Of a DNA stretch of 64,000 bases, positions 27,419-35,494 are shown piece by piece. The stretch is from Kitasatospora sp. NBC_01287 (GTDB lineage: Bacteria > Actinomycetota > Actinomycetes > Streptomycetales > Streptomycetaceae), in assembly GCF_026340565.1 (NCBI RefSeq), contig NZ_JAPEPB010000001.1:1798001-1862000 (forward strand), in the 5' to 3' direction. The translations under genes and the position numbers were made by a program. Positions within the stretch are counted from its first letter, which is position 1; every line of letters starts with the position of its first letter. The notes under the pieces are model-generated. The model ran no database searches and was not told where the DNA came from. It worked only from the letters and a program-made list of their open reading frames with translations.

Positions 27419-27460
27419 TCAGCCCTCGGCGTCAGCCCTCGGCGTCAGCCCTCGGCCTCA
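27419..27460 (-). repeat. 13-bp tandem repeat spanning the GT2 stop codon
   Basis: Four copies of a 13-bp unit (minus strand GAGGGCTGACGCC) start at the gene's own TGA at 27458-27460. The TGAs fall exactly 13 bp apart at 27445, 27432 and 27419, so successive stops are in different frames. Confidence 0.9.
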
Positions 27461-28507
27461 GCCCTTGGCGGCGGCGGCCCGCTGCCGCAGCTGGCGCATC
27501 CGGCGCCGGTAGAGGCGGTGGAACCGCTGCAGCGCGACGAACTCCTCCATCCGGTCCGCCAGCGTCAGCTGGTACTTGACCCGCAGCGGGGCGCGCAGGT
27601 CGCGGATCCGCCCGGTGCCGATCTCCCGCAGCAGTCGGCTGACGTGCTCCTGATAGGTGGCGCGGTAGGCCTTGTCACCGTCCGGCACCCACCAGAAGAA
27701 CATCGGGATCTCCTCGACCAGGCAGTTGTGGTCGTAGGAGCGCAGGTTCTCGGCGAACCGCGACTCGGGGCGCCCGGCCAGCCACTCGCGGACCAGCTCC
27801 ATCGAGCGGACCCGGTCGATCAGGCCGCGCGGATTGGTGCGCCCCTGGGTGATCGAGGGGTCGTCGAGCTCGCGCTCGCGCCAGTGGTAGATGTGGTCGG
27901 AGAGCACGTCCACCGCCGCTGCCAGGTAGTGGTGCGGCACGCTGACCGGGGCGTCCTCGTAGAGGATGCCCTCGGGGTAGCGGATCCCGGCGCCGTCGAA
28001 GAACTCGCGCCGGTAGACCTTGTTCCACGCGGTGCGGTCGGTGACCAGCGCCGGGAGCTCGGTCACGTGCGTCTTCAACCGGGTCTGCCGGAACGGCTTC
28101 ACGTGCGCGCCGGACTGGTAGGTGCCGGTGGAGCGGAAGCGCAGCACGTTGCCGGCCGCGAAGTCGGAGCCGGTCCGCTCCAGCGTCTCGATCATCAGCC
28201 GGTAGGCGCCCGGCGGCACGAAGTCGTCGCTGTCCACGAACGCCAGGTACTCGGTGCCCTCGGTCAGGTTCCGCCAGCCGGTGTTGCGGGCCGCCCCCAG
28301 GCCCTTGTTCGGCTGCCGGACCAGGCGGAAGCGCGGATCCACCGCGGTGTACGACTCGGCGATCTCGGCGCTGCGGTCGGTCGAGCCGTCGTCGACCAGG
28401 ACGCACTCGAAGTCCTCGAAGGTCTGCGCGGCGATCGAGTCGAGGCACTCCTTCAGGTAGCGCTCGACGTTGTAGATCGGGACGACGACGGAGAGGCGGG
28501 GGGCCAT
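27458..28507 (-). CDS. GT2-family glycosyltransferase
   Basis: A 349-residue GT-A enzyme: LSVVVPIYNVERYLKECLDS, VLVDDGSTDRS and the DXD-type FVDSDDFVPPG. An acidic LYEDAPVSVPHHYLA segment fits the catalytic-base position, and a basic C-terminal helix (RLYRRRMRQLRQRAAAAKG) may contact membrane. It resembles teichoic-acid/cell-wall polymer transferases of the TagF-associated GT2 type. Many such proteins are longer, so this one comprises essentially the catalytic domain. The ATG at 28507 has GAAAGG about 11 bases upstream. Confidence 0.88.
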   Translation of the reverse strand: MAPRLSVVVPIYNVERYLKECLDSIAAQTFEDFECVLVDDGSTDRSAEIAESYTAVDPRFRLVRQPNKGLGAARNTGWRNLTEGTEYLAFVDSDDFVPPGAYRLMIETLERTGSDFAAGNVLRFRSTGTYQSGAHVKPFRQTRLKTHVTELPALVTDRTAWNKVYRREFFDGAGIRYPEGILYEDAPVSVPHHYLAAAVDVLSDHIYHWRERELDDPSITQGRTNPRGLIDRVRSMELVREWLAGRPESRFAENLRSYDHNCLVEEIPMFFWWVPDGDKAYRATYQEHVSRLLREIGTGRIRDLRAPLRVKYQLTLADRMEEFVALQRFHRLYRRRMRQLRQRAAAAKG

Positions 28508-28616
28508 CGGCTGCGCGGGCCTTTCGACGAGCGGGGGCGTGCGATCGGCCGCCGACCGGCCGGCAGTGCGAGCCGCGGAAGTGACCGGTCGGCGGTGGCG
28601 ATGGCCGATCCTACCG

Positions 28617-30827
28617 CTAGGGCCTCTCCCCGGGCGGCGTCGGCCGGGGGCCTCGTTCGCGGGACAGCTGGTACTCCAGCTTCTCGCCCTCGATGTCGGG
28701 GTTGGGGACGTACCGGGAGAACCACTGCGGGTGGTACCAGACCTTGCCGCGGACGATCGCCAGCACCGCCGGCACCAGCGTCAGCCGGACGACGAAGGCG
28801 TCGAGGAAGACGCCCGCCGCGAAGCTGAAGCCGATGGCCTTGATGGTCGGGTCCTTGCTGAACATGAACGCCACGAAGATGGAGAACATGATCAACGCGG
28901 CGGCGGTCACCACCCGCGCCGACAGGCCGGTGCCGCGTTCGACCGCGCCCCGGGCGTCACCGGTCTTCGTGTAGTCCTCCTTGATCCGGGAGACGACGAA
29001 GACCTCGTAGTCGCTGGAGAGGCCGAAGATGATGGCGAGCATGATGATCGGCAGGAAGCTGATCGTCTCGGCCTTGGTGATCCCGAAGATCCACTGGCCC
29101 CAGCCCCACTGGAACAGGGCGACCGTCAGGCCGAAGGCGGCCGAGACCGACAGCAGGAACCCGATGATCGACTTGATCGGCACCAGGATCGTCCGGAACG
29201 CGAACGTCAGCAGGAGGAACGCCAGCCCGACCACGACCGCCAGGAACACCGGCAGCGCGGCGGACAGCTTGGCGGAGACGTCGATGTTCGAGGCCGTGAC
29301 GCCGCCGATCAGGACCGTCGCGCCACTGCTTCCCGCGATCAGGGCCCGGTTGTCGCGCAGCTTGTGCACCAGGTCCGCGGTGGCCGGGTCGCTCGGGCCG
29401 GTCGTCGGCACGACGCGGATCACCGTGAGGCCGTTGGTCAGCGCCAGTTGGGTGGTCGCGGCGACGCCGGGGATCCTGCTCAGCTCGGCCGCCATGGCCT
29501 GCGCCTGCTGGGGCGAGGTGACGCCGTCCGCGACGACCTGGAGCGGGCCGCTGAATCCCGGGCCGAAGGCCGCGGTCGTCAGGTCGTACGCCCGGCGCGA
29601 GGTGTCGGAGGTCGGCTTGGAGGAGCCACTGGGCAGGCCCAGCTGCACGTCCAGGGCCGGCACCGCGAGCAGCAGGAGCAGGGCCACGCCGCCGATCAGG
29701 GTGGGGACGCGGTAGCGGACGACGAAACGGGCCCAGCCGGCGCCGAAGGTCCGCTGGGGCGCGGTGGCCGCCGTCATCGCGACGTCCTCGTGGTGTCCCG
29801 GGCGGAGCCGGGTGCTGATGAAGTTCGTGACCTTCACCCCCGCGAACCCGAGCATGGCGGGGAGCAGGGTGAGCGAGATCAGCAGCGCGATGGCCACCGC
29901 GGCGGCCGCGGCCAGACCCATGACGGTCAGGAAGGGGATGCCGACGACGGACAGGCCGCACAGCGCGATGATCACGGTCAGTCCGGCGAACACCACCGAG
30001 CTGCCCGCGGTGCCGGCGGCCAGGCTGACCGACTCCGCCACCGGGCGGCCCTGCATCAGGTTGTTGCGGTGCCGGGAGAGGATGAACAGGCCGTAGTCGA
30101 TGCCGCAGGACAGCCCCAACATCAGGGCGACGGTCGTCGAGGCCGAGGCGATGGTGATCACCGAGGCGAGCGCGGTGACACCGGTCAAGGTGATGGCCAC
30201 ACCGATCACAGCGGTGAGGATCGGCAGTCCGGCGGCCACGAACGCGCCGAAGGTGATCAGCAGGATGACGAACGCGATGATCAGGCCGATGATCTCCGGG
30301 AGCTCCGAGGGCACGAGTCGCCAGCCGGGGTAGACGCTGCCGGAGTACTCGACCTGGACGCCCGCCGCCCGCGCCGGGGCGACGGCGGCCTGCACCGCGT
30401 CCAGCGTGGCGTCCTTCACGTCCGCGGGCTGCGCGGTGAACTGCACCTGGCCGAGCGCGACCTGACCGTTCGGGGAGATCGCGTTCGCCCGGAACGGGTT
30501 CGTCACCGAGGCCACCTGCGGCACCCGGCCCAGCTCGGCGGTCGCGGCCTCGATCCCGGCCCGCGGCCCCGGGTCGGTGACCTTGACCGTCCCGTGCGTG
30601 GCGAAGACGACCTGCATCTGACCACCCGCCAGGGCCGGCAGCTTCGCCTTGAGCAGGTCGGCGGCCCGCTGCGACTCGGTGCCGGGGATGGTGAAGTTGT
30701 CGTTCGTCTTACCGCCGCTCGCCACGGAGCCCACGATCGTGGCGACCGCGGCGATGAGCCACAGGCTCAGCACCAGACGACGGCGTCGGAACGCCCACTG
30801 GGCCAGGCGGTACAAGTAGGTCGACAC
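28617..30827 (-). CDS. MMPL/RND-family transporter
   Basis: A 736-residue inner-membrane protein. It has the MMPL layout of two repeats, each with one membrane helix, a large external domain and five more helices. Landmarks are RRLVLSLWLIAAVATIVGSV, GIDYGLFILSRHRNNL (the GXXXDY proton-relay segment) and FGLSSDYEVFVVSRIKEDY in the second half. Homologues export lipids, polyketides (for example ActII-3) or other hydrophobic products. It starts with GTG at 30827 and has no strong ribosome-binding site. No regulator or biosynthetic gene lies directly beside it. Confidence 0.92.
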   Translation of the reverse strand: MSTYLYRLAQWAFRRRRLVLSLWLIAAVATIVGSVASGGKTNDNFTIPGTESQRAADLLKAKLPALAGGQMQVVFATHGTVKVTDPGPRAGIEAATAELGRVPQVASVTNPFRANAISPNGQVALGQVQFTAQPADVKDATLDAVQAAVAPARAAGVQVEYSGSVYPGWRLVPSELPEIIGLIIAFVILLITFGAFVAAGLPILTAVIGVAITLTGVTALASVITIASASTTVALMLGLSCGIDYGLFILSRHRNNLMQGRPVAESVSLAAGTAGSSVVFAGLTVIIALCGLSVVGIPFLTVMGLAAAAAVAIALLISLTLLPAMLGFAGVKVTNFISTRLRPGHHEDVAMTAATAPQRTFGAGWARFVVRYRVPTLIGGVALLLLLAVPALDVQLGLPSGSSKPTSDTSRRAYDLTTAAFGPGFSGPLQVVADGVTSPQQAQAMAAELSRIPGVAATTQLALTNGLTVIRVVPTTGPSDPATADLVHKLRDNRALIAGSSGATVLIGGVTASNIDVSAKLSAALPVFLAVVVGLAFLLLTFAFRTILVPIKSIIGFLLSVSAAFGLTVALFQWGWGQWIFGITKAETISFLPIIMLAIIFGLSSDYEVFVVSRIKEDYTKTGDARGAVERGTGLSARVVTAAALIMFSIFVAFMFSKDPTIKAIGFSFAAGVFLDAFVVRLTLVPAVLAIVRGKVWYHPQWFSRYVPNPDIEGEKLEYQLSRERGPRPTPPGERP

Positions 30828-30968
30828 GCGCTCACCGTCACACGCCGCGCCCCCGGGCTGCCCGCCGGGCTGAGCCGTCCGGGACGCGGCCCGGACGGCT
30901 GGGCCGTCCTCGACGGGGAGGCCGGGCCGCTCCGGCCGATCTCGTCGGAGGGATCGGCCGGACAGGAC

Positions 30969-31859
30969 CTACGCCCGGCTGCCCCGGGACGCCTCGTCGG
31001 CGGCCCCGCCCGCGCCGACCGGGCGCAGCCGAGCGGCGGCCGTGGCGGCCAGCCGGGGCGCCATCCGGGCCACCTCGCGCGAGCCGACGGCGGCGACCAG
31101 CGGCGGCAGGAGCCAGCGCACCGGCTGCATGCCGCGCAGCCAGGCCTGGGCGTAGACGTGCGCGGAGCGGCGGGCGATCCCGGCCACCAGGCGGTCCACC
31201 GCCGGGCCGATCGGATAGGTCCGGTTGGCCGGCCAGGGCAGCTTGGCCCGCATCTCGCGCATCAGCTCGTCCTGGTCAGCGCCGCGCACCATGTCGGTGT
31301 CGGTCCAGCTGAGGTATCCGACGCCGACCTTGACGCCCTGGTAGGCGACCTCGGCGCGCAGCGCGTGCGCGAAGGCCTCGACGCCGGCCTTGCTGGCGCA
31401 GTACGCGCTCATCAGCGGCGCGGGGGTGATCGCGGCCAGCGAGGCGATCTGCAGCAGGTAGCCCCGGGTCTCGGTGAGCGCGGGCAGGAAGGCCCGGGCG
31501 GTGGTGACGCTGCCGAGCAGGTTGACCTCGATCACCCGGTTGTAGGCCACCGGGTCGCTGTCCAGAAGCGGGCCGCCGATCGCGATGCCGGCGTTGGCCA
31601 CCACGGTGTCGATCCGGCCGTAGTGCTCCTTGATCCGCTGGGCCACGGCGCTCAGCGCGACCAGGTCGGTGACGTCGGCCTCCCAGGAGGTGGCCTCCGG
31701 GCCGCACAGCTCGGCAGCGCTCTTCAGCTCGGCCGGCTCCAGGCCGACCAGGGCCACCCGGGCCCCGCGGTCGGCCAACTTGCGGGCCATCAGGGCGCCC
31801 AGGCCACGGGCGGCGCCGGTGACGACGACGACCTGGGCGTGCAGCGGCGGCGTACTCAT
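30969..31859 (-). CDS. Short-chain dehydrogenase/reductase of the BVMO operon
   Basis: A 296-residue SDR with TGAARGLG, an NAG motif as VVANAGIAIGGP, serine in QIASLAAITPA and YCASK as the YXXXK motif. It is the third gene of the BVMO-hydrolase-SDR operon, with an ATGA overlap to the hydrolase. That context fits oxidation of a secondary alcohol to the ketone used by the BVMO. The C-terminal ~60 residues form a hydrophobic helix (WLLPPLVAAVGSREVARM), suggesting membrane association. Confidence 0.9.
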   Translation of the reverse strand: MSTPPLHAQVVVVTGAARGLGALMARKLADRGARVALVGLEPAELKSAAELCGPEATSWEADVTDLVALSAVAQRIKEHYGRIDTVVANAGIAIGGPLLDSDPVAYNRVIEVNLLGSVTTARAFLPALTETRGYLLQIASLAAITPAPLMSAYCASKAGVEAFAHALRAEVAYQGVKVGVGYLSWTDTDMVRGADQDELMREMRAKLPWPANRTYPIGPAVDRLVAGIARRSAHVYAQAWLRGMQPVRWLLPPLVAAVGSREVARMAPRLAATAAARLRPVGAGGAADEASRGSRA

Positions 31860-32833
31860 GCGGCATCCGTCCTCTCGCTGGTCAGGTGGGTGGTGACGAG
31901 GCGGCGCAGCTCCGCGGCGACCTCGTCGGGGCGCTCGACGGGGGCCATGTGGCCCACGCCGGGCAGTTCGGTCAGGCCGTCCGGTCGGCGCAGCGCGGCG
32001 CGCATGGCGCGGGCGTGCACCGGCGGGGTGAGCTTGTCGCGGTCGCCGACCATGATCGCGGTGGGGGCCTCGATCATGGTCAGGCCGGGGCGGACGTCGA
32101 GTTCCCCGAGCACCCCGGCCCAGCGGGCGCGCACCGGCGTGGGGCAGGCGTGCACGATCGCCGCGCAGGCGGCCACCTGGTCGGCGGGGGTGGCCGGGCC
32201 CATCGTGCCGTACTTCAGCAGCGCCTTGGAGAGGCCGGTGACCGGGCCCAGCGGCAGCGGGGACTGCAGGATCCGCCGGTGCAGCGCTCGCCGCAGGGCC
32301 GGTGCGCGCAGGGCCGGCGGGACGACGAGCAGTTGGTTCGTCAGGTCGTTCGGGCCGGTGCTGCAGAGCAGCACGGCCGCCGTCCGGGCGGCCACCGCGC
32401 CGCGCCCGCCGGCCGCCATGATGGTCATCCCGCCCATGCTGTGCCCCGCCAGCACGGCCTTCTCCCCTGCCGGCACCAGCCGCGTGACCACCGCCTCCAG
32501 GTCGTCGGCCAGCGCCCGGGTGGAGTAGCCCTGCCGGGTGGCGGGGATGTCGCTGCGGCCGTGGCCGCGCTGGTCGTAGGCGATCACCCGGTGGTCGGCG
32601 GCCAGCCGGTCGACCACCCGGGCCCAGAAGGCGGTGCTGCAGGTCCAGCCGTGCGCCAGCACCACCAGCGGGGCGCCGGCGGGGCCGAAGGCCTCGACGT
32701 TCAGCCAGCTGCCGTCGGCGGAGCGGACCCGCAGCCGCTCGGCGGGCTCGGGCAGCACCAGGTCGGAGGTCGCGCGGTCCGTGGTCTCGCGGTCGGAGGT
32801 CACGCGGTCCGTGGTCTCGCGGTCGGAGGTCAC
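31856..32833 (-). CDS. Alpha/beta hydrolase of the BVMO operon
   Basis: A 325-residue alpha/beta hydrolase. The oxyanion-hole strand is VVLAHGWTCS, the nucleophile elbow GHSMGG, a C-terminal acid lies in IMVGDRDKLTPP and the histidine in LPGVGHMAPVERP. It probably cleaves the ester or lactone made by the adjacent BVMO. Its start overlaps the BVMO stop as GTGA (32833). The start region is itself repeated, so the N-terminus reads VTSDRETTDR twice, and the in-frame GTG at 32803 is an equally good start. Confidence 0.9.
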   Translation of the reverse strand: MTSDRETTDRVTSDRETTDRATSDLVLPEPAERLRVRSADGSWLNVEAFGPAGAPLVVLAHGWTCSTAFWARVVDRLAADHRVIAYDQRGHGRSDIPATRQGYSTRALADDLEAVVTRLVPAGEKAVLAGHSMGGMTIMAAGGRGAVAARTAAVLLCSTGPNDLTNQLLVVPPALRAPALRRALHRRILQSPLPLGPVTGLSKALLKYGTMGPATPADQVAACAAIVHACPTPVRARWAGVLGELDVRPGLTMIEAPTAIMVGDRDKLTPPVHARAMRAALRRPDGLTELPGVGHMAPVERPDEVAAELRRLVTTHLTSERTDAA

Positions 32834-32835
32834 GC
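32761..32835 (-). repeat. 30-bp repeat of a stop/start junction
   Basis: The GCGTGACCTCCGACCGC junction, which holds the BVMO TGA and hydrolase GTG, occurs at 32821-32835, again at 32791-32820 and in a third copy at 32761-32790 where GTGA has become GCGA. The unit is 30 bp, so the hydrolase frame is kept. Confidence 0.9.
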
Positions 32836-34377
32836 GTGCACCTCCGCGGGGTGTGCGGCGGCCTGGGCCCCGCGCTTTATCAGGTCGTACTCGGCCAGGT
32901 CGATCCGGCGGGTGGCACGGCGGAAGCCGCTGGTGGAGCCGGGCCAGAGCGTGGTGTTCTTGCCGTCCTCGGTCAGGTACCAACTGCGGCAGCCGCCGGT
33001 GGTCCAGACGGTGCGGGACATCCTGTGCTGCAGGCGCTGGTTCCAGTGCCGCTGGGCCCGCTCGGTGGGCTGCATCGCGGTGGCGCCGAGCGAGCTCAGC
33101 GTGGTCAGCGCGTCGACCAGGTAGTTCAGTTGGGACTCGATCATAAGGATCATCGAGCTGTTGCCGAGCCCGGTGTTGGGGCCGATCACGAAGAAGAGGT
33201 TGGGGAAGCCGCGCACCGTGGAGCCGCGCAGCGCCTCCATGCCGTCCTTCCACTCCTCGGCCAGGCTCTGCCCCTGGTCGCCGAAGACCTTGGCGCCGAT
33301 CGGCATGTCGGTGACGTGGAAGCCGGTGCCGAAGATGATCACATCGGCCTCGTGCTCGCTGCCGTCGGCCGCCACCAGCGTGGAGCCGCGCACCTCGCGC
33401 AGCCCGGCGGCGACCACCTCGCTGTTCGGCGCGGCCAGCGCCGGGTAGTACGTCTGGCTGAGCAGGATCCGCTTGCAGCCGATCCGGTAGTCGGGGGTGA
33501 GCCTGGCCCGCAGCGCGGGGTCGCGGACCTGCTGGGCCAGGTGCCGCTCGGCCAGCTTCTGCACCAGCCGCAGCGCGCCGGGGCGGCGCACGAAGGCGTC
33601 CACCTGGAGTTCGCGGACCGCGAAGAGCGCCGCCCGGCGCAGCGCGGTGGTGGCCGGCAGCGCCCGGTGCACCTTCTTCTCCAGCGCGCTGATCTCGCGG
33701 TCGATCTTCGGCAGCACCCAGGCGGGGGTGCGCTGGAAGACCGTCAGCCGGCCCACCTTGGGCTGGATCGAGGGCACGATCTGGATCGCCGAGGCACCGG
33801 TGCCGACCACCGCGACCCGCTTGCCGGTCAGGTCGAAGTCGTGGTCCCAGCGCGAGGAGTGGAAGACCTGCCCGGGGAAGTCGGCCAGGCCCGGCAGGTC
33901 GGGGACGGCCGGGTCGGAGAGCGGGCCGGTGGCGGAGACCAGCGCGTCGGCGGTCCACCGGCCGCCCGTGGTGGTGACCCGCCAGCGGGTGTGCTCGGCC
34001 TCCCAGCGGGCCTCGGTGACCTCGTGGTTCAGCCGCAGGTGCGGGCGCAGGCCGTAGGTGTCGGTGACCCGCTCCAGGTAGGCGCGGATCTCCTGCTGCC
34101 CGGAGAAGCTGCGCGGCCAGTCGGGGTTGAGCGCGAAGGAGAAGGAGTAGAGGTGCGAGGGGACGTCGCAGGCGCAGCCCGGGTAGCTGTTGTCACGCCA
34201 GGTGCCGCCCACCGAGTCGGCCCGCTCCAGGATCACGAAGTCGGTGATGCCGGCCCGGCGCAGCCGCACGCCGGCGCCGATCCCGCCGAAGCCGGAGCCG
34301 ATCACGGCGACCCGCACGTGCGGGACGCTCTCAGGGGGCTGCGGCCGGGTGCGTTGCGCGGAGCTGCTGGCTGCCAT
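32830..34377 (-). CDS. Flavin-dependent Baeyer-Villiger monooxygenase
   Basis: A 515-residue flavoprotein. The FAD-binding GSGFGGIGAG motif is near residue 28, and ERADSVGGTWRDNSYPGCAC follows. The BVMO fingerprint FPGQVFHSSRWDHD matches FXGXXXHXXXW-(P/D). The NADPH-binding motif is GTGASAIQIV, and a late FGTGFHVTDMP follows. It should insert oxygen next to a ketone, giving an ester or lactone. The ATG at 34377 has AGAGAGGA upstream. It leads an operon with a hydrolase and an SDR and is divergent from a MerR-type regulator across a clear dyad. Confidence 0.95.
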   Translation of the reverse strand: MAASSSAQRTRPQPPESVPHVRVAVIGSGFGGIGAGVRLRRAGITDFVILERADSVGGTWRDNSYPGCACDVPSHLYSFSFALNPDWPRSFSGQQEIRAYLERVTDTYGLRPHLRLNHEVTEARWEAEHTRWRVTTTGGRWTADALVSATGPLSDPAVPDLPGLADFPGQVFHSSRWDHDFDLTGKRVAVVGTGASAIQIVPSIQPKVGRLTVFQRTPAWVLPKIDREISALEKKVHRALPATTALRRAALFAVRELQVDAFVRRPGALRLVQKLAERHLAQQVRDPALRARLTPDYRIGCKRILLSQTYYPALAAPNSEVVAAGLREVRGSTLVAADGSEHEADVIIFGTGFHVTDMPIGAKVFGDQGQSLAEEWKDGMEALRGSTVRGFPNLFFVIGPNTGLGNSSMILMIESQLNYLVDALTTLSSLGATAMQPTERAQRHWNQRLQHRMSRTVWTTGGCRSWYLTEDGKNTTLWPGSTSGFRRATRRIDLAEYDLIKRGAQAAAHPAEVHA

Positions 34378-34419
34378 GCGGTGGGTCCTCTCTGGGGGGC
34401 GCCTAAGCGTACGAGGAGG

Positions 34420-34451
34420 CCAATTGCGCCAGTGATTACTGGCACGATTGG
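34420..34451. promoter_or_regulatory. Dyad operator between the BVMO operon and merR-like gene
   Basis: CCAAT-N3-GCCAGT-GATT-ACTGGC-N3-ATTGG is a 32-bp nested inverted repeat with both arms perfect. It lies in the divergent promoter, as is usual for MerR-family operators. Confidence 0.75.
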
Positions 34452-34530
34452 CAGGGTAGCTGTTGACAGCGCGTCTAGGAAGGAGTCCCGCAAGGCCGAT
34501 TTTCCGCACCCGCCGCCCTATGCTGACGGC

Positions 34531-35361
34531 GTGGCGGAGATCGGGAGCGTGGAGATCGGCAGCGGGCAGATCGGCGCCGGGGAGATCGGCAGCGGGCAGA
34601 TCGGCGGCGACGAGTTCGGCGGCGAAGCGGCGCAGTCGCGCGAGTACCGGGTGGCGGAGCTCGCGCAGGCCGCCGGCATCACCACTCGCACCCTGCGCTT
34701 CTACCGCGAGCGCAAGCTGCTGCCACCGCCGCGCAAGGAGGGCCGGATCGCCTGGTACGGCCAGGCGCACCTGGCCCGGCTGCGGGTGATCGCCGAACTC
34801 CTGGAGCGCGGCCACACCCTGGGCGGCATCGCCGAGCTGATCGGCGCCGGTGAGCGCGGCCGCGACGTGGCCGAGCTGATCGGCCTGGAGGACGCGATCA
34901 TCTCCCCCTGGTCCGACGAGACCCCGGTCTCGCTGAGCTGGGACGAGTTGCGCGAGGCCTTCGGCGACCAGCTGACCGAGGCCAACACCGCCGAGTCGCT
35001 GGCCCAGGGCTACATCACCCTCTCGGCGGACGGCATCACCCACGTCAGCCGCCGCCTGATGGACGCCACCGTCGCGCTGACCGACGAGGGCATCCCGCTG
35101 GCCGCCGTGCTGGACGCCAGCCGCAAGGCGCAGGAGTACGCGGACGCGATGGCCGAGGTCTTCGTCGGCCTGATCCGCGATCAGCTGCTCGGCGCCCTGG
35201 CCTGCGAGCACCCGCTGCCGCCCGGCGAGGCCGCCCACCTGACCGAGCAGCTCACCCGGATCCGCCCGCTGGCCCGCACCGTGGCGGACGCCCAGTTCGG
35301 CCTGGCCCTGGACCGCCGGGTGCACGCCGACTACGACGAGCTGCTGCGCCGACGCCGTTAG
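34531..35361 (+). CDS. MerR-family transcriptional regulator
   Basis: A 276-residue regulator. The MerR winged helix runs REYRVAELAQAAGITTRTLR, FYRERKLLPPP and IAWYGQAHLARL. The C-terminal domain is helical and lacks the metal-binding cysteines, so an organic effector is likely. GTG at 34531 follows TATGCT by six bases (leaderless pattern) with no ribosome-binding site. Its first 32 residues contain six 5-residue repeats (EIGSV EIGSG QIGAG EIGSG and so on) encoded by a 15-bp tandem repeat at 34537-34626. It probably controls the divergent BVMO operon. Confidence 0.88.
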   Translation: MAEIGSVEIGSGQIGAGEIGSGQIGGDEFGGEAAQSREYRVAELAQAAGITTRTLRFYRERKLLPPPRKEGRIAWYGQAHLARLRVIAELLERGHTLGGIAELIGAGERGRDVAELIGLEDAIISPWSDETPVSLSWDELREAFGDQLTEANTAESLAQGYITLSADGITHVSRRLMDATVALTDEGIPLAAVLDASRKAQEYADAMAEVFVGLIRDQLLGALACEHPLPPGEAAHLTEQLTRIRPLARTVADAQFGLALDRRVHADYDELLRRRR

Positions 35362-35494
35362 CCCTGGATGATCGCACAATTACCCTCCGTGCACGGGTGA
35401 TCATACGGTCGAGACCACCCGCTGGTGGATCACCGTGGGGCCGACGACGGGGAGGCGGGCGCCCCGGGCCGGCCCGGCTTGGGGTTCGAGGCGC

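Noticed and set aside
28539..32528. A 1329-codon open frame on the plus strand across the MMPL and SDR genes
   Set aside because: It is antisense to two clear genes, and its translation is low-complexity without any domain.
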